Assembly (NCBI RefSeq): GCF_008831285.2 | Contig: NC_045142.1 | Span: forward strand, 14,015,354-14,079,353 | DNA length: 64,000 nt | DNA from: Nymphaea colorata | Lineage: Eukaryota; Streptophyta; Magnoliopsida; Nymphaeales; Nymphaeaceae | Direction of reading: 5' to 3' | Shown: positions 38,394 through 49,244 of the stretch, one piece after another | Position numbering within the stretch: the stretch's first letter is position 1 | Layout of the letters: every line of letters starts with the position of its first letter | Translations under genes and position numbers: made by a program | Notes under the pieces: generated by a model | What the model was told of the DNA's origin: nothing | What the model saw: only the letters and a program-made list of their open reading frames with translations | Database searches by the model: none

Positions 38394-39991
38394 TGTAGAA
38401 ACGGGTTGTCAAAACAGGTTATATGAAAAAAAATTGTGTATATGGGTACATAATGACCAAAATATCTCTTTTTATAGTAGAAAAGGAACATTTTAAAAGG
38501 GTAAAAAAAGGTTATGAAAAAATTTAAAAGTGTAAAATAGACATAGTATGCCATTAAAAAATTCAGAAATAACCCAACCTTCATCTTTTTTCCTATGATA
38601 TTGTATACTTGTAGATCCACAGAAGTGTGCTGCAGCTCGATCTCATATCTCATATCGGGCATTGACCAGTTCCACAGATTCAAGTGGCGGAAGAAGAAGA
38701 AAGAGGAGAGCGGGTTGGTGGAGGAGGAGAAACTTTACTTTAGCCACCAGCATTGTCATGGGATGTCGCTCGTTGATTTCTTCAATCGATGCGCCTTGAG
38801 TTTTTGACACTGAAGGTCAACGGTGAAGCTCTCTCTAAAGAACGTAGGTGACCTTAGACTTAATTTCTTGCTTAGGTGGGCATTTGAGATCATTTTAGTG
38901 ACATACATGGAGGGCTATATATCTATATGATCCAATATATTGCACCCCTAAGGTGTGATTTGTACAGGTGAAAAGTGATAACTGGGAGGAAAGTACCTCT
39001 AACATCACAAAGCACCCATCTAAATATGCTTTCTATACCAAAATTTTATCCCTCTATACATATCATTCTTGCAGCCAAAACAATACCAAAAGCCAAATTT
39101 TTCATTATAACCCACGACCTTTGAAAGTTGATCAAACAAACTGATGGTCTCTAACATCATCTCTAAGAACTGATCGCCTTCCAACCAATACTTCCGGCTC
39201 AAACCGGACTGTTGCTTTAATGCCCACATTTTTCTTTTTCTTTTTCTTTATTATCACAAAAATTCTAATAAGAGTATAGGCTATAATTGGTAGATTCAAT
39301 AACTGATAAAAATAGTTGAAACTGTCCACTATATCATAAAGGGGGCAGTCATGGAAAGAAATGAATGGGTTACCAAATATATACCCAGGTAGACGTGGTA
39401 ACTGAAAATATTAAAAGAAACTAAAGATGATTGAGGGCAGCTGAGAAGCCTTCCTGAGAAAAATCATTTGGGGGTGTTGCTCGCCATGTATTGGCCTTAT
39501 TTAACCCATACCTCAGGTTCCCAATTGCTGCAGCCATAGGGGGAAGGGTTCCAGCAGTTAGAAATTAGGAAAAAGTCAAAGCTAACCCTTTTTTTCCTGC
39601 ATCTCGGGGTGAAGATCAAGATGAAAGAGGCACTGGTCCACGTGACTGTTATCTGCAGCTTGGAGGATCAAGAAAGCCAAGGAGCTAGGGTGCTGACAGT
39701 AAAAAATCAGGGGCTGTACAGTTAGAGAGACCCTGGTAAGTGTTATAAAGTTTCTTTTATAAATAATCTATATAGGTAGGTATATATATATATATAAAGC
39801 AAGGAGAATTCTACTTGGTGGGGCTGAAATGATACATGTAAATGCATGTTTTACAAGGAAATGGTGCTACACTGCCTTGGAACGCAGCCTTCTTGGCGGA
39901 CTGAATTGATTGCAGCATAGAGCAATAAGGTATGGGAATACTCAGCTATGAGTGCAGCATGTAGCCCTTGTACTTTTTTTGCTTGTATATA

Positions 39992-40027
<36 letters not shown>

Positions 40028-40033
40028 CACATG

Positions 40034-40067
<34 letters not shown>

Positions 40068-40344
40068 CATATATATTCCTACCTATATATTTACGTGAAT
40101 CTATGTATTTACGCGCCTAGATATGAATAGATGTGTGAAGTGTTATATTCTGGAAATGATACACAACACTCTTAGTCTTAGACATCTCTGATTGCCTAAA
40201 AATAAATATATATATGCATGTATGAGGTGTAATTACCTGTGTGCAGAAAAATAAATGGGTATTTTTAGGGTAATACAGGAGCTGTTTGTGAAAGAATATA
40301 TATAATGTGGTACTATGTTCATAATATAGCTATATGAATCACAC
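38171..40344. other. Noncoding stretch with simple repeats
   Basis: No gene is supported. Reading frames here are short or run through TA tracts. It contains TA-rich tracts at 38363-38391, 39781-39796 and 39986-40080. Confidence 0.5.
39986..40080. repeat. Compound (TA)n microsatellite
   Basis: Repeated atatat blocks broken by acat. Reading frames of Tyr-Ile runs on both strands here are artefacts. Confidence 0.95.
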
Positions 40345-40575
40345 TGTGACACCCTTGTGCTGGAATTGTATGTAACATGTGTTTCTAGTTCCATGAAGGT
40401 TTAAGTATGCTGAAATTGATGGTATGTGCACAAGAAAGTAATTGGAACCAGTTTGAACAGTTGTGGAACTTGAGGAACTAGGAATGGTTCTAGGCAACTC
40501 AATAAGAGTTAAACTCTCTTTTAGCTCATCAATAGGTCTAGACTTAATACATTCAGATCTGGACGACGACTTTAG
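40345..40575 (-). pseudogene. Copia relic A integrase-RT hinge remnant
   Basis: Past a TAA at 40576 the integrase frame stays open for about 75 codons, with a Ser/Thr-rich stretch (ELPRTIPSSSSSTTVQ) typical of the linker before reverse transcriptase. Then all similarity ends. Confidence 0.5.
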
Positions 40576-41424
40576 CTAACTTGAAATGTTTGAGGCAGTA
40601 AAAGAGGGACCACAATGAGAGTATAAAAAATTTCTTTCGTAAAAAATAACATGTCTAGATATGATGACACGATTAGAGATTGGATTGTAACAAACACAAC
40701 CTTTATGACAGCTGCCATACCCAATGAAGACGCAGATTTGAGCTTTGGCTTCTAGTTTTGAAGCACGTTTAGGTCCATTCAATGGATAGACGGTACAACC
40801 AAAGGTTCTTAGATGACTGTATTTGGGAACTTTATGCAAGAGCTTCTCATACGGCATCATTTGCAAGTCTGCAAAAGGCAACCTGTTAATAAGAAGAACA
40901 ACAGTTTTAAAAGCATGAAACCAAATTTTTTGTGGCATATTGGCATGAATAATCATGGTGAGTCCTATTTCCACCAGATGCCTATGCTTCCTTTCTACTA
41001 TCTCGTTCTACTGGGATGTGTAAGGGCATGTTATCCATCGATGAATACCTTGATTTTCAAGAAATGTGCTAAATTCTTTGCTCATGAACTATCCTCCTCC
41101 ATCTGAATGGAAAATTTTCATTTTTATTTCAAGTTGATGCTCTATTATGCTTAAAAAGGTTTTAAAACATGGAAGCGTATCACTTTTCTTTGACAAGGGA
41201 AAGATCCATGAGAAATGAGAGTAGTGGTCAACCACTAAGAAACAATACATGTACCATTCTCGTGAAGCACATGGTGCTGGTCCCCAAATATCAACACATA
41301 ACACTTCAAGAGGTTTGGTTGCATGAAATGAATTTGATGTAATCCAAGCATTTTTGAAGTTACCCCAAATATCTCCTCCTCCATCTGAATGGAAAATGAA
41401 TTTTATGCATTTTTCCAAGCACAC
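40576..41424 (-). pseudogene. Copia relic A integrase core and C-terminal part
   Basis: One frame interrupted by stops near 41089 and 41015. The catalytic triad can be followed: Asp in LEVLCVDIWGPAP, Asp in FHSDGGG and Glu in NEIVERKHRHLVE. The C-terminal landmarks are IIHANMPQKIWFHAF, INRLP, YSHLRTFGCTVYP and KLEAKAQICVFIGY. Integrase would insert the cDNA copy. An extra HSDGGG lies in the same frame at the start, from a 24-bp duplication (41374-41397 copies 41092-41115). Confidence 0.85.
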
Positions 41425-41429
41425 ATGAA

Positions 41430-41854
41430 GAACAAAAATCTAATTTATGTCTTTCATCAACAGAAATTAAACCAGCAACTTTCAACGAGTTTAACAACTG
41501 AAAGTGAGCATGTCCTAGATGCAAATGCCATAACTAAATGTCTGAGTAAGAATTTTGAGAAACCAAAGAAGTATTAGCAGTCTTTTATTGATCGTCATCT
41601 CCAATACTAAAAGGATTGCTAGTAGAGTCCTTCCTTTCTCTCGTCCATCTATAGAGTCCTCCTTTCTCAAGTGGCCCTGTGTAAAGAATCTCGCCCATCT
41701 GCATATTCTTAACAATAAAACCATTAGAGGAAAATTCAATAGAGCATTGGTTGTCTTTGGTGAACCTTGCTACTGACATAAAATTCTTGTGTGCTTTAGG
41801 TGCATGCAACACATTTTTCAAAACCAAGGATGACGTCTTGCTAGGTAGGTACAA
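41430..41854 (-). pseudogene. Copia relic A pre-integrase region
   Basis: After the frameshift, LKNVLHAPKAHKNFMSVARF and then DNQCSIEFSSNGFIVK form the usual stretch between protease and integrase. GLYRW and, in a further frame, HLGHAHFQLLNSL with CSSCVLGK form the HHCC zinc region of the gag_pre-integrase domain. At least one further frame change is present. Confidence 0.75.
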
Positions 41855-42314
41855 CGTTACCTATATTTTTAATTTGCATCTTACTACCATTGCCAACTAT
41901 AATAGAATTAAAACCATGATAAGGAAGTTTACTCTGCATATCTTGTACTGAATTTGTCACATGGTGGGAGGCACCTGTGTCTGGATACCAGGCTGAGTCT
42001 TGAGTATTGCTGACATTTTCTCGGTTACTAGATGCATTATCAGATTTTCCCATGTTGAGTGTCATGGCCATAAACACTTTTGGAATATCGTAACAGTGTC
42101 GAGATGTGTTATTTCTTCTGCCAAAGTACTGACAAGTGATTCCTTGGTTAGACTTGTTAGTATTATTGTTTTTTCCATAGTTTCCTCTTCCTCCATTACG
42201 GCCTCTACCCCTACCACCATTATAGTTGCCATGCCCATGCCCTTGTTCAGCAATAAGGGCAGTGGGGGTGGCTTCAACCTGAGTCATCTGGGATGAAGAA
42301 AGCATTCCAAGTCG
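41841..42314 (-). pseudogene. Copia relic A nucleocapsid and protease
   Basis: In frame with gag after its stop. A Gly/Arg-rich stretch (RGRGRNGGRG) is followed by a zinc knuckle reading CQYFGRRNNTSRHC, where the second Cys is Phe and the His is Asn, so it could not bind zinc normally. The protease motif AWYPDTGASHHVT is intact. It ends at a stop created by a 4-bp ACCT tandem duplication at 41843-41850. Confidence 0.85.
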
Positions 42315-42950
42315 TCACTCTTGAGTAATTAACATATCATATAATTCAGACCATGAACGCAGATCTTTGAATGCAGTAACTATGGTAATAAAAGATTCAT
42401 ATTCAGAATTCAGTCCATTCAAGGTATAGAGAACAAGGTCTGTATCTGAGACAAAGTGCTGCACTCTGCTAAGATAATCATGTAAGAAACTAATATGTTG
42501 AAGGTATTCAGTCATAGACATTCCTCCCTTTTTTATGTTTTGTAATTCTCTTTTCAGCTGAATAATACGAAGATTATTTTGTGAGGCATACTGTTTTTCA
42601 AGGATGCACCAAGCATCTATAGCCGTGCCAACACGAACCAGTTGTGACATGACTGGTTGAGTCACAGTGACTTTGATCCAATTTAGTGCAATTTGGTCTT
42701 CATGATACCATAAATCATCAGCAGTATTTTCTTGTGTGTGTGCTTCATCAAGAAATTCAGGTGGAGCAGAACATATTCCATTAACATACTTGATCAAATT
42801 TTGACTTTTCATAACACTTTCAATTTGAGAACGCCAGAGAAGATAATTTGATCGATCAAGCTTGACTGAAACCAAACTTAAGAAAGCATTCCATTGTGTA
42901 CCTGGTGGAGTAGAAGTGCGAGGAGCGTTAGATGAGGACAACACAGTCAT
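42315..42950 (-). pseudogene. Copia relic A gag (UBN2/retrotran_gag type)
   Basis: 211 codons. The N-terminal LDRSNYLLWRSQIESVMKSQ is the classic copia gag start, followed by a D-A-W-x-x-L-E-K-Q-Y-like core (DAWCILEKQYASQNN), LKRELQNIKKGGMSMTEY and YTLNGLNSEYESF. Gag would form virus-like particles. The TGA at 42315-42317 lies in the same frame as the downstream nucleocapsid/protease part (42305 on), so it is a nonsense change within a once continuous polyprotein. Confidence 0.85.
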
Positions 42951-43079
42951 ATTATACTAGAAATTTCTCCCTCGTTCAATCAACAGCCGACGAGCACAGT
43001 CAATACGATTTGTGTCTGATAAACAAAAAAGGCGACTGAGGAGGTGGATCGGGCGACTGAAGGGGCAGATAGGCCTCGG

Positions 43080-43490
43080 TGGTACTCCCTTGTTAGCACG
43101 CTCCTTGGTGAACAGGTGAACACAAAAGGAAACAACGTGCCCCTTGGCGACGGCTGGAAACAGTGTGACCTTCCCTTGTTGAGAGATAGAAAAATAAGTC
43201 AACAGCGTGCTCCTCGATGAAGGCTGGAAAGAGCGTGGCCTTCCTTAGACAGAAAAGGAGGCACGTGCCTCGGTGAAGGCAGGACACAACACACTCCAAA
43301 AGGAAGGCACGTGCCTCAATGAAGGCAGAAAACAACATACTCGATGCCACACCCTTGTTCAAACACTAAAAGGAGCACACTCCTCGGTGAAGACAAGAAG
43401 CAGCACGCTCCTCGGTGAAGACAGGAAGACAAGAAGCAGCATGCTCCTCGGTGAAGACAGGAAGCAGCACACTCCTTTGTGGTTTCCCTG
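43080..43490 (-). repeat. Tandem-repeat leader of copia relic A
   Basis: Between primer site and gag, imperfect units of about 30-40 bp repeat. The clearest block has ctcctcggtgaagacaggaa and variants at about 43380-43470, and the gtgcctcggtgaaggcag type at 43200-43330. This is a repetitive untranslated leader, not a gene, although it stays open in some frames. Confidence 0.7.
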
Positions 43491-43666
43491 GTTATGCCAA
43501 AAACTGTGGATGTAGGAAGAGGAACAGGTGACGCACCAGGGGGTGCAGCAAAGAGAGTGGCTGGAAAACGATGGTGCCAGCATCAAACAATGATCGTGAT
43601 CCAGACAGGTGAAGCGTGGCTCTAGAAAGATGCAAAATATGGAAGACCACGGTGAAAGTACTTGCA

Positions 43667-43679
43667 GGCTTTGATACCA
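43667..43679 (-). other. tRNA-iMet primer binding site of copia relic A
   Basis: The reverse strand reads TGGTATCAAAGCC, the plant initiator-tRNA-Met type primer site (usual TGGTATCAGAGC) with one change. Confidence 0.85.
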
Positions 43680-43682
43680 AGT

Positions 43683-44018
43683 TGAAAGAAAAGATGAACA
43701 CACAGGTGTAACGAGGTTCGGCTAAAATCAACCTACATCCACACAATGACTCTCTCTTCTATTCTATAACCACACAGAGAGAGTACATATATTTATAGTC
43801 ACTTTATACAAGTTAGATCCTTGATTTTAGGATCTTGATTCACACGACAGATTTGGGCAAAATTATAGAAGAAGATAGGGGAAATGATTTCTTTCTCATT
43901 TAGAGAAGATTGGTCAGTTTTGGATAGCTCTTGAGTTTTGGAAACCGTACCCTGTCCTTTGTAACTGATCTTGATCATATCCGTTCCATAGATCTTATCA
44001 TTGTTAACAAATCTAACA
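43683..44018 (-). repeat. 5' LTR of copia relic A
   Basis: On the reverse strand it begins TGTTAGATTT and ends CTTTCA, giving TG...CA ends and a length of 336 bp. It stops 3 bp before the primer binding site. The outer edge is inferred: a 37-bp match to 37355-37391 crosses it, so it could be off. Confidence 0.7.
43788..43798 (-). promoter_or_regulatory. Candidate TATA box in the LTR of copia relic A
   Basis: The reverse strand reads CTATAAATATA within the LTR, about 105 bp before its 3' end. This is a plausible LTR promoter position. Confidence 0.5.
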
Positions 44019-44039
44019 CAGCCCTATGTTACAGAAATT

Positions 44040-44490
44040 TCTGAATATTTTCTCCAAGAAGAAGGTCATTCTGCTGGACCAGAAATCCCGGAAGAGGCTT
44101 GGTGATTCTTATGAGAGAGATGGGCTCTATCTACTACATTAACTTGAACACAAACAAGGCACTTCCAGCTGACAAGAAGAATGAAGAATCACTCCTATGG
44201 CACTATAGGTTGGGATATTTGTTTGATCTAATTCTCAAAACTGTGTTTCTTAAGCTCGTCTACAATTTTCCAGTATGTGAGACATGCAATTACGCAAAGA
44301 TGACTGCACAATCATTTCTTGAATCTGAAATAAAAAGCCAATATTGTTCAACTTGGTTCAGGCCGATGTATGGGGCCCAGCTCCTGCTGTTTCCAACTTT
44401 ATTTTCAGATACTTTCTCCTGTCAAAAGATGACAAATCATGGATGAGTTGGGTGTTCTTTCTCAAGAAAAAAGGATGAAGTCTTTTTTAT
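44040..44490 (+). pseudogene. Copia fragment B (pre-integrase and integrase start)
   Basis: Plus-strand frames contain GLYY(I/L)NLNTNKA, SLLWHYRLG (the LWHxRLGH motif), VCETCNYAKM (second half of the HHCC zinc region) and, one frame over, ADVWGPAP, the first integrase Asp motif. About 450 bp long, with no LTR or other domains. It lies directly against the outer end of copia relic A and in the opposite orientation. Confidence 0.75.
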
Positions 44491-45664
44491 TAGCAGGCAT
44501 TGCATGGCCACTAGCAATATCTTATATTAACAAAAGTCACGCACTGGGTAAATTTTATCCAATCTTAAGACTGTGAAAGGTTCCAGATTGGGTTGAGAAG
44601 GACTTGGTTTCACATGCAAGACCCACAAATATTATTAACCGACAAATTTTTGGTGGTGGCGAACCCTCTGCTAGGTTAAAAGAATCAAAACTTAGCTGGA
44701 ACAATCTTGACATCAGGGCTGGGGCTTGTTCTCTCTATATGTTTGAAGTTGAACTCTTGTCGTCAGAAGAGGGGTCGACCTTTTAGTTGTTGTTAGCTCA
44801 TGGCCATCTAGACATCCTTTGTCTTTCTCACTCCTCTTTTTTGCTTCTATTGTCGTTTCTTTGCTGTTCTTAATTTGTAATTTGGTGCTTTCTTGTCATC
44901 TATTTTATAATTTTTTTTTATTTTATCTATAAAAATTGGTTCAGATCAACCTATTTGAATCGTACCAGTTTGTTATCAGCCCGATATTTGTTCAAATTAT
45001 AATTGGCATGCAGAGTTCTATATTTTATTAAATAATCTTATTCCTACTCCCATGAGTTCTTTTCGGCGATTGCCTGGGCCTCCCTTTTTACACTCCTACG
45101 CATGTCCAATGATATTGGATTGTGTAGGTCGGTGCAAGGTTGGAGTACTTTTTTTTTTATAAAGCTGTGTATATTTTGGAATACTTACTTTTTCATAAAC
45201 CCTTTTTGTCCTTCTAAAAGTCTTTTTGTTTTTACTTAGACATGTTATTTTGGTTATTAAGCACCCATATGCATAATTTTTCATGCATAAGACCATATAA
45301 GACACTAATTTTAGATCCAGCTTTCCATAATGCTCATGCCCATGTGAGTAGAGTCAAATGTCCTTGAACTGGCATACATAGTGAATCCAATTTCCATCCT
45401 TGCACTAGTATAGCACATTGCTCTCGATCCGACCAGGTCGACTGGAAACTGAAAGCATGTCATCGTCGTTTAAGAAAAGTCATTCCTGGGATTCAAAGAA
45501 AAGTCGGCTGAATTTTTCTCCTTTAACTGGGCCTTGCATCCAATTAAGACGAACCAATACAATTAATTTCTAGTAACTAAAACTTACAAGTACATCATAT
45601 GTTCATATATATATATATATATATATATATAAAGGAATTGAAATCAGCTATTTTTTTGTTTTGT
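44491..45664. other. Noncoding stretch
   Basis: No gene is supported. 44500-44620 is weakly similar to 29810-29940 (shared atggc, ctactaacaat-like and aagactgt-aaaggttt pieces), so it may be a diverged repeat. A TA tract lies at 45606-45632. Confidence 0.4.
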
Positions 45665-46196
45665 GTGGATAAAAACCATCACAGTGTATTTGCATTGACC
45701 AGTTGTTTGAGCATGATCTTTTGAAAGCAGTGTTTAATTATAGAAAATAACAAAATAACCACTCTACTGCAGAAGTAGCTGCCTGAAATGTATGAAGTTA
45801 TTAACATGAACATAACTAAAGTTTGTGCGGCACCATCCATCATGTACCTCCACCATGGGACTTACCATCGCACAAGATGATTCAGTTGAATTTGAATGAA
45901 CCTGCAATTGTGGGTCACCTTATACAGGATATGCTCTGTCACTAGGGAAGATCTCTATATTTTAATTTTAATTTGTTCTGTCTTAATGCAAAATACAAGG
46001 TCGGCCCAATGGTATTGGGCCCAGCTATCATCAATAACCAAATAAGCACTTTATTAATTTGTCAGTCATTTGACCCAAATAATGCCAATGTTTAATTGAT
46101 ACCATATTTTTTTCGTTTAAGATTTAGAAAAAGAATTATATCAATTAATTATCAGAAATTTCATGATTTTGTCATCTAGCTACCTCTAGCTTTGAT
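45665..46196. repeat. Dispersed repeat Y, copy 2
   Basis: Aligns along its length with 63103-63873. Shared landmarks: ttgaat..tgaacctgcaa, agggaagatctctata, agtcatttgacccaaataat, aatgtttaattgata, and gtcatctagct at the end. Confidence 0.8.
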
Positions 46197-46806
46197 AGTC
46201 ATAGCACTAACTTCATCCACATTTTCTTTTCCCCGGACCTGCAAATTAATCATCGTCAAAAACATTTTCATAAAATTAGATCAAATTGATAAATATAAAT
46301 TTCAAAAAAATAACAAAGTATATTATTTTGCAAACATGTATGAAGGTTATTATAATGTACTGCTGAAGTTTAAAAAAACAAAATCATTTTCAATAGAATA
46401 TTGATAAAAAAACATATAAAGACAAAGAAAATAGTGCGTGAGCACCCCGATCGTCAGGAAGGGGATGTTCAAGTAATATTGACAAAGTTACTCTTTGATG
46501 TAGATTCATTACGTATTCTTTCTATTAAAAGGGACGACAGCTAACTCCGAGCAGAGTTTGCATTGAAAGTGACAAAGAAAATTGTGGTGGTGTACTTATG
46601 TCCGGATGGTTTGAGAGATTGTTTCGATCCTCCTTTGTACTTTAAGTTGTGTTTGATAGTTCGATGTAGCATTGAAAGGTATGCTTTAAAGGATCCTCAG
46701 CTTAAACAAACTAAAGATTTATGTAGCATGGATCTTAAATCCACATATATTAAAAATGATAGATTTAAGGTCGGACGGGGGGGAGTTTTGACCTGATCTG
46801 GTCCCT
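46197..46806. other. Noncoding stretch
   Basis: Nothing recognised. A frame at 46563-46796 (77 codons) has no identifiable domain. Confidence 0.35.
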
Positions 46807-48128
46807 GGTGAAACAAATACAACCACAACAATAAAAACAAGCTATTGGCAACGCCTTTTGTCATTGCAAATAAGATTATTGCCAACTCGCAAAAGTCCAA
46901 TACTCGTCCTTGCCCTTTGCAGTGTTGCCAATGTTTCGCTAGCCTCGGATCACCTGCTGCCATTTTAGATGTGCATGGACTGGTCATTCCCAGCTTTTAT
47001 CCAATGACATGCCCATGTTGAGAAAACTTGACAAATCAATGTAAATTTGAAAATTTACATGGACAACGACAGATTCAGATTAGACATCCCTATCAAGTTT
47101 GAATTAAGAATGCATTTATAAAAGAAAGAATCGTTAAAATTTACTTGTTTCCACCATTCTTTCCGTTCTACTTCAAACTTCTCAGCCATGGAAAAATGAT
47201 GTATTTGATGTAATCCAAGCATGGCTTTCCTTCAACAATATTGGGTGGGCAGTAAGCTTCTTGGTTTCCACATCAACTTCTGCCTACAAGATCCAAGATC
47301 AAAGAGTAGATCAGTTTTCAGCACAAAGAAACTAACCAGCGTCAATCAATAGGACAAGCTTCTACAAGAGGAAGAAACTAATCTAGCATGCACCTTAGAA
47401 AGGACAAGCTTCTGTGAATCAATCATGCCCATCGAGTCTAGATCTTGATTAACTCTCCACTCCTGGCTGACATCCACATCTGCAGTGCCTGATAGGACCA
47501 TAACTAGTTCAGATCTGATGAGATGACTCAGATGTTCTCTAGAAGAGAAATTAACTCATGATCAACTAAGTCAAAACCAGCTTCATGCCATCAAGGGACA
47601 AAATGCAAGTTCCAACTAAAATTGACTTGATACTGATGAAACTACAAAGAAAAGGAGGAAATTCGGAAATTCAAACTGTTACAGTCTTAATGTATTAGAA
47701 GTAAAGTAGTTTACAAATCAAATCATGAGAATATATATTGTTACATTAAAGAGAGGCAGCTCTTTGCAAATGCACCATGTCTCAAACAGCAACTATATGT
47801 TTCAACAACTATACAAAGTAGTAAGTAGATTACACCTGTGACATGTAATTTGTTTCCAATAGCTATAGGTGTGCCATGAGTCTTAAAAATTATATTTATA
47901 ATTTCACCGATACATTCTAATTGTTGAGTAAATTGGCCAATAGAAGATATACCAAGATAAGATCGAGAGAAAGGATTAAGTAGACCAAGTAAGGTTACTA
48001 AAAATAGGAAGAAGGCAATAGACAGTATAAAGGCTATAAGCCCAAAAGATCTTGGATGCTCCATGAGCACCAATTAGGGCATGGCCATCAGCAAAGAGGA
48101 ATTCCTACATCCATACCAGTGCTACATT
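46807..48128. repeat. Dispersed repeat R, copy 2
   Basis: Its left part (46807-47463) matches 48679-49244 joined to 52596-53026, and its right part (47464-48128) matches copy 1 (27704-28410) and copy 3. It stops at cagtgctaca and is followed by unrelated sequence leading to a CT/TA tract. It is uninterrupted and so shows what copy 3 looked like before its insertions. Confidence 0.9.
47741..48073 (-). CDS. Repeat-borne hypothetical membrane-protein-like frame (copy 2)
   Basis: 110 codons. The first 45 residues are strongly hydrophobic (GLIAFILSIAFFLFLVTLL) with NPFSR and LGISSIG after it, like one or two membrane segments. It continues through a charged part containing DGTPIAIGNK-like residues (here HGTPIAIGNK). 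The hydrophobic part is also present in copy 3. Not recognised. It may be a captured exon of a host gene or part of a transposon. Confidence 0.25.
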   Translation of the reverse strand: MVLMEHPRSFGLIAFILSIAFFLFLVTLLGLLNPFSRSYLGISSIGQFTQQLECIGEIINIIFKTHGTPIAIGNKLHVTGVIYLLLCIVVETYSCCLRHGAFAKSCLSLM

Positions 48129-48169
48129 ATGTTTTTCCTGTTTGTTCTGTCTGTCCTAATGACATTTCT

Positions 48170-48170
48170 C

Positions 48171-48258
<88 letters not shown>
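48170..48258. repeat. (CT)n(TA)n compound microsatellite
   Basis: About 45 bp of CT repeats run directly into about 45 bp of TA repeats. Leu-Ser and Tyr-Ile reading frames through it are artefacts. Confidence 0.95.
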
Positions 48259-48262
<4 letters not shown>

Positions 48263-48678
48263 CAGCTTCATTTTTAGACTGGTTTTTCAGGGTTATTTTC
48301 TCTCCTTAAGATCCCACTAATCTTTAAAGCAGAAGACAGTTATGAAGGAAGGAAAAGAAGGTGAGAAAGTAGAACTGAAAAATGAAAAGCCAGTATCTCA
48401 AGAAACCTATTGCACTCGTTTCTTTTATATAATTAAAATTCATTGTTATGTATCCTCGTTGTCATTTGTTTACTACATAGAAAATGTGTTGCACCAGCTG
48501 TTATGTATGTAAATTATATATTTATTTATTGTGTAAAACATCAAGAGGGCACAAATAACAAAAAATGTTCTGTTCAAGGGTCATACGATCTTCACTAAAT
48601 TATATTCTTGATTGTAAAAAAAAACATTATAGCTGGTGTGGGCAATTAGCCACACCAGCCCACAATATTAGATCGCTA
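48259..48678. other. Noncoding stretch with a small perfect inverted repeat
   Basis: gctggtgtgg (48632-48641) and ccacaccagc (48650-48659) are perfect complements separated by 8 bp. No gene is supported. Confidence 0.6.
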
Positions 48679-48878
48679 GTGAACAAATACAACCACAACC
48701 ACAAAACAAGCTATTGGCAACGACCAATAACCCTATTTCCATTGCCAATACTCATCCCCTCGCAAAAACCAAGACTCGCCCTTGTCCTTTGTAGTGTAGC
48801 AAAAAACTTTTGGCTAGGCTAATGGTCGTTGCCAGTAGCCTCAGATCACCTGCCAATGTTTTAGAAGTGCAAGGACAG

Positions 48879-49178
48879 GGAAGTCTGGGCATCGGGCCCG
48901 GGTACCAGGTACTTGGCTTGATACCGGGCCTGAAAGACCAGCCCAGGTCGGCCTAATGGGGTCCGATTCGGCCTGATTAATTTTTTTATATTATTTTTAT
49001 TTAATAATAATATATATATCATTATTATAAATGTGTTTTGTATTTATAAATTTTTATTTTATATTTAAAATATATATATTTTTAATCGGGTCGAGCCCAA
49101 CCTCGGGTTTTGGGCATTGAGTCGGGCCCAAGCTCGGGTTTCGGGCGTCGGGTGCCGGCCAGATGTCGAGGCCTAGGG
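48879..49178. mobile_element. GC-rich nonautonomous insertion with imperfect inverted ends
   Basis: Absent from repeat R copy 2 at the same point. Both ends are rich in cgggcccgggt / tcgggcccaagctcggg motifs in opposite sense, flanking an AT-rich centre (48978-49083). A possible 4-bp duplication (cagg) flanks it. It resembles a small foldback or MITE-like element, but the family is not recognised. Confidence 0.5.
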
Positions 49179-49239
49179 GCAGGTCATTCCCTGCTTTTAT
49201 CCAATGATGTGCCCATGTTGAGAAAACTGTTGCAAATCA

Positions 49240-49244
49240 ATATA
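49240..49244. other. Target-site duplication of copia element C (left)
   Basis: ATATA directly before the LTR, matching ATATA at 52591-52595 after the 3' LTR. The 5-bp length is that expected for copia integrases. Confidence 0.85.

Larger units (their letters stand above)
40345..44018 (-). mobile_element. Ty1/copia LTR retrotransposon relic A (5' LTR to integrase)
   Basis: Read on the reverse strand: LTR 44018-43683, primer site 43679-43667, a leader with tandem repeats, gag 42950-42315, zinc knuckle and protease 42305-41841, pre-integrase and integrase to about 40576, then a Ser-rich hinge to about 40345. Reverse transcriptase, RNase H and the second LTR are absent. Damage includes an in-frame TGA after gag, a 4-bp duplication after the protease, stops in the integrase and a 24-bp duplication. 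The element is dead. Confidence 0.9.
48679..49244. repeat. Dispersed repeat R, copy 3, left part
   Basis: Matches 46807-47040 from gtgaacaaatacaacc to aaatcaat, interrupted by a GC-rich insert at 48879-49178 and then by copia element C at 49245. It continues at 52596. Confidence 0.85.

Noticed and set aside
43093-43746. Overlapping reverse- and plus-strand frames in the copia A leader
   Set aside because: They run through tandem repeats between the primer site and gag, share no domain, and stay open by repeat phase only.
41330-47222. tttgatgtaatccaagca shared by copia A (about 41335) and repeat R (about 47204)
   Set aside because: An 18-base match with no extension on either side; treated as chance or a trace too short to interpret.
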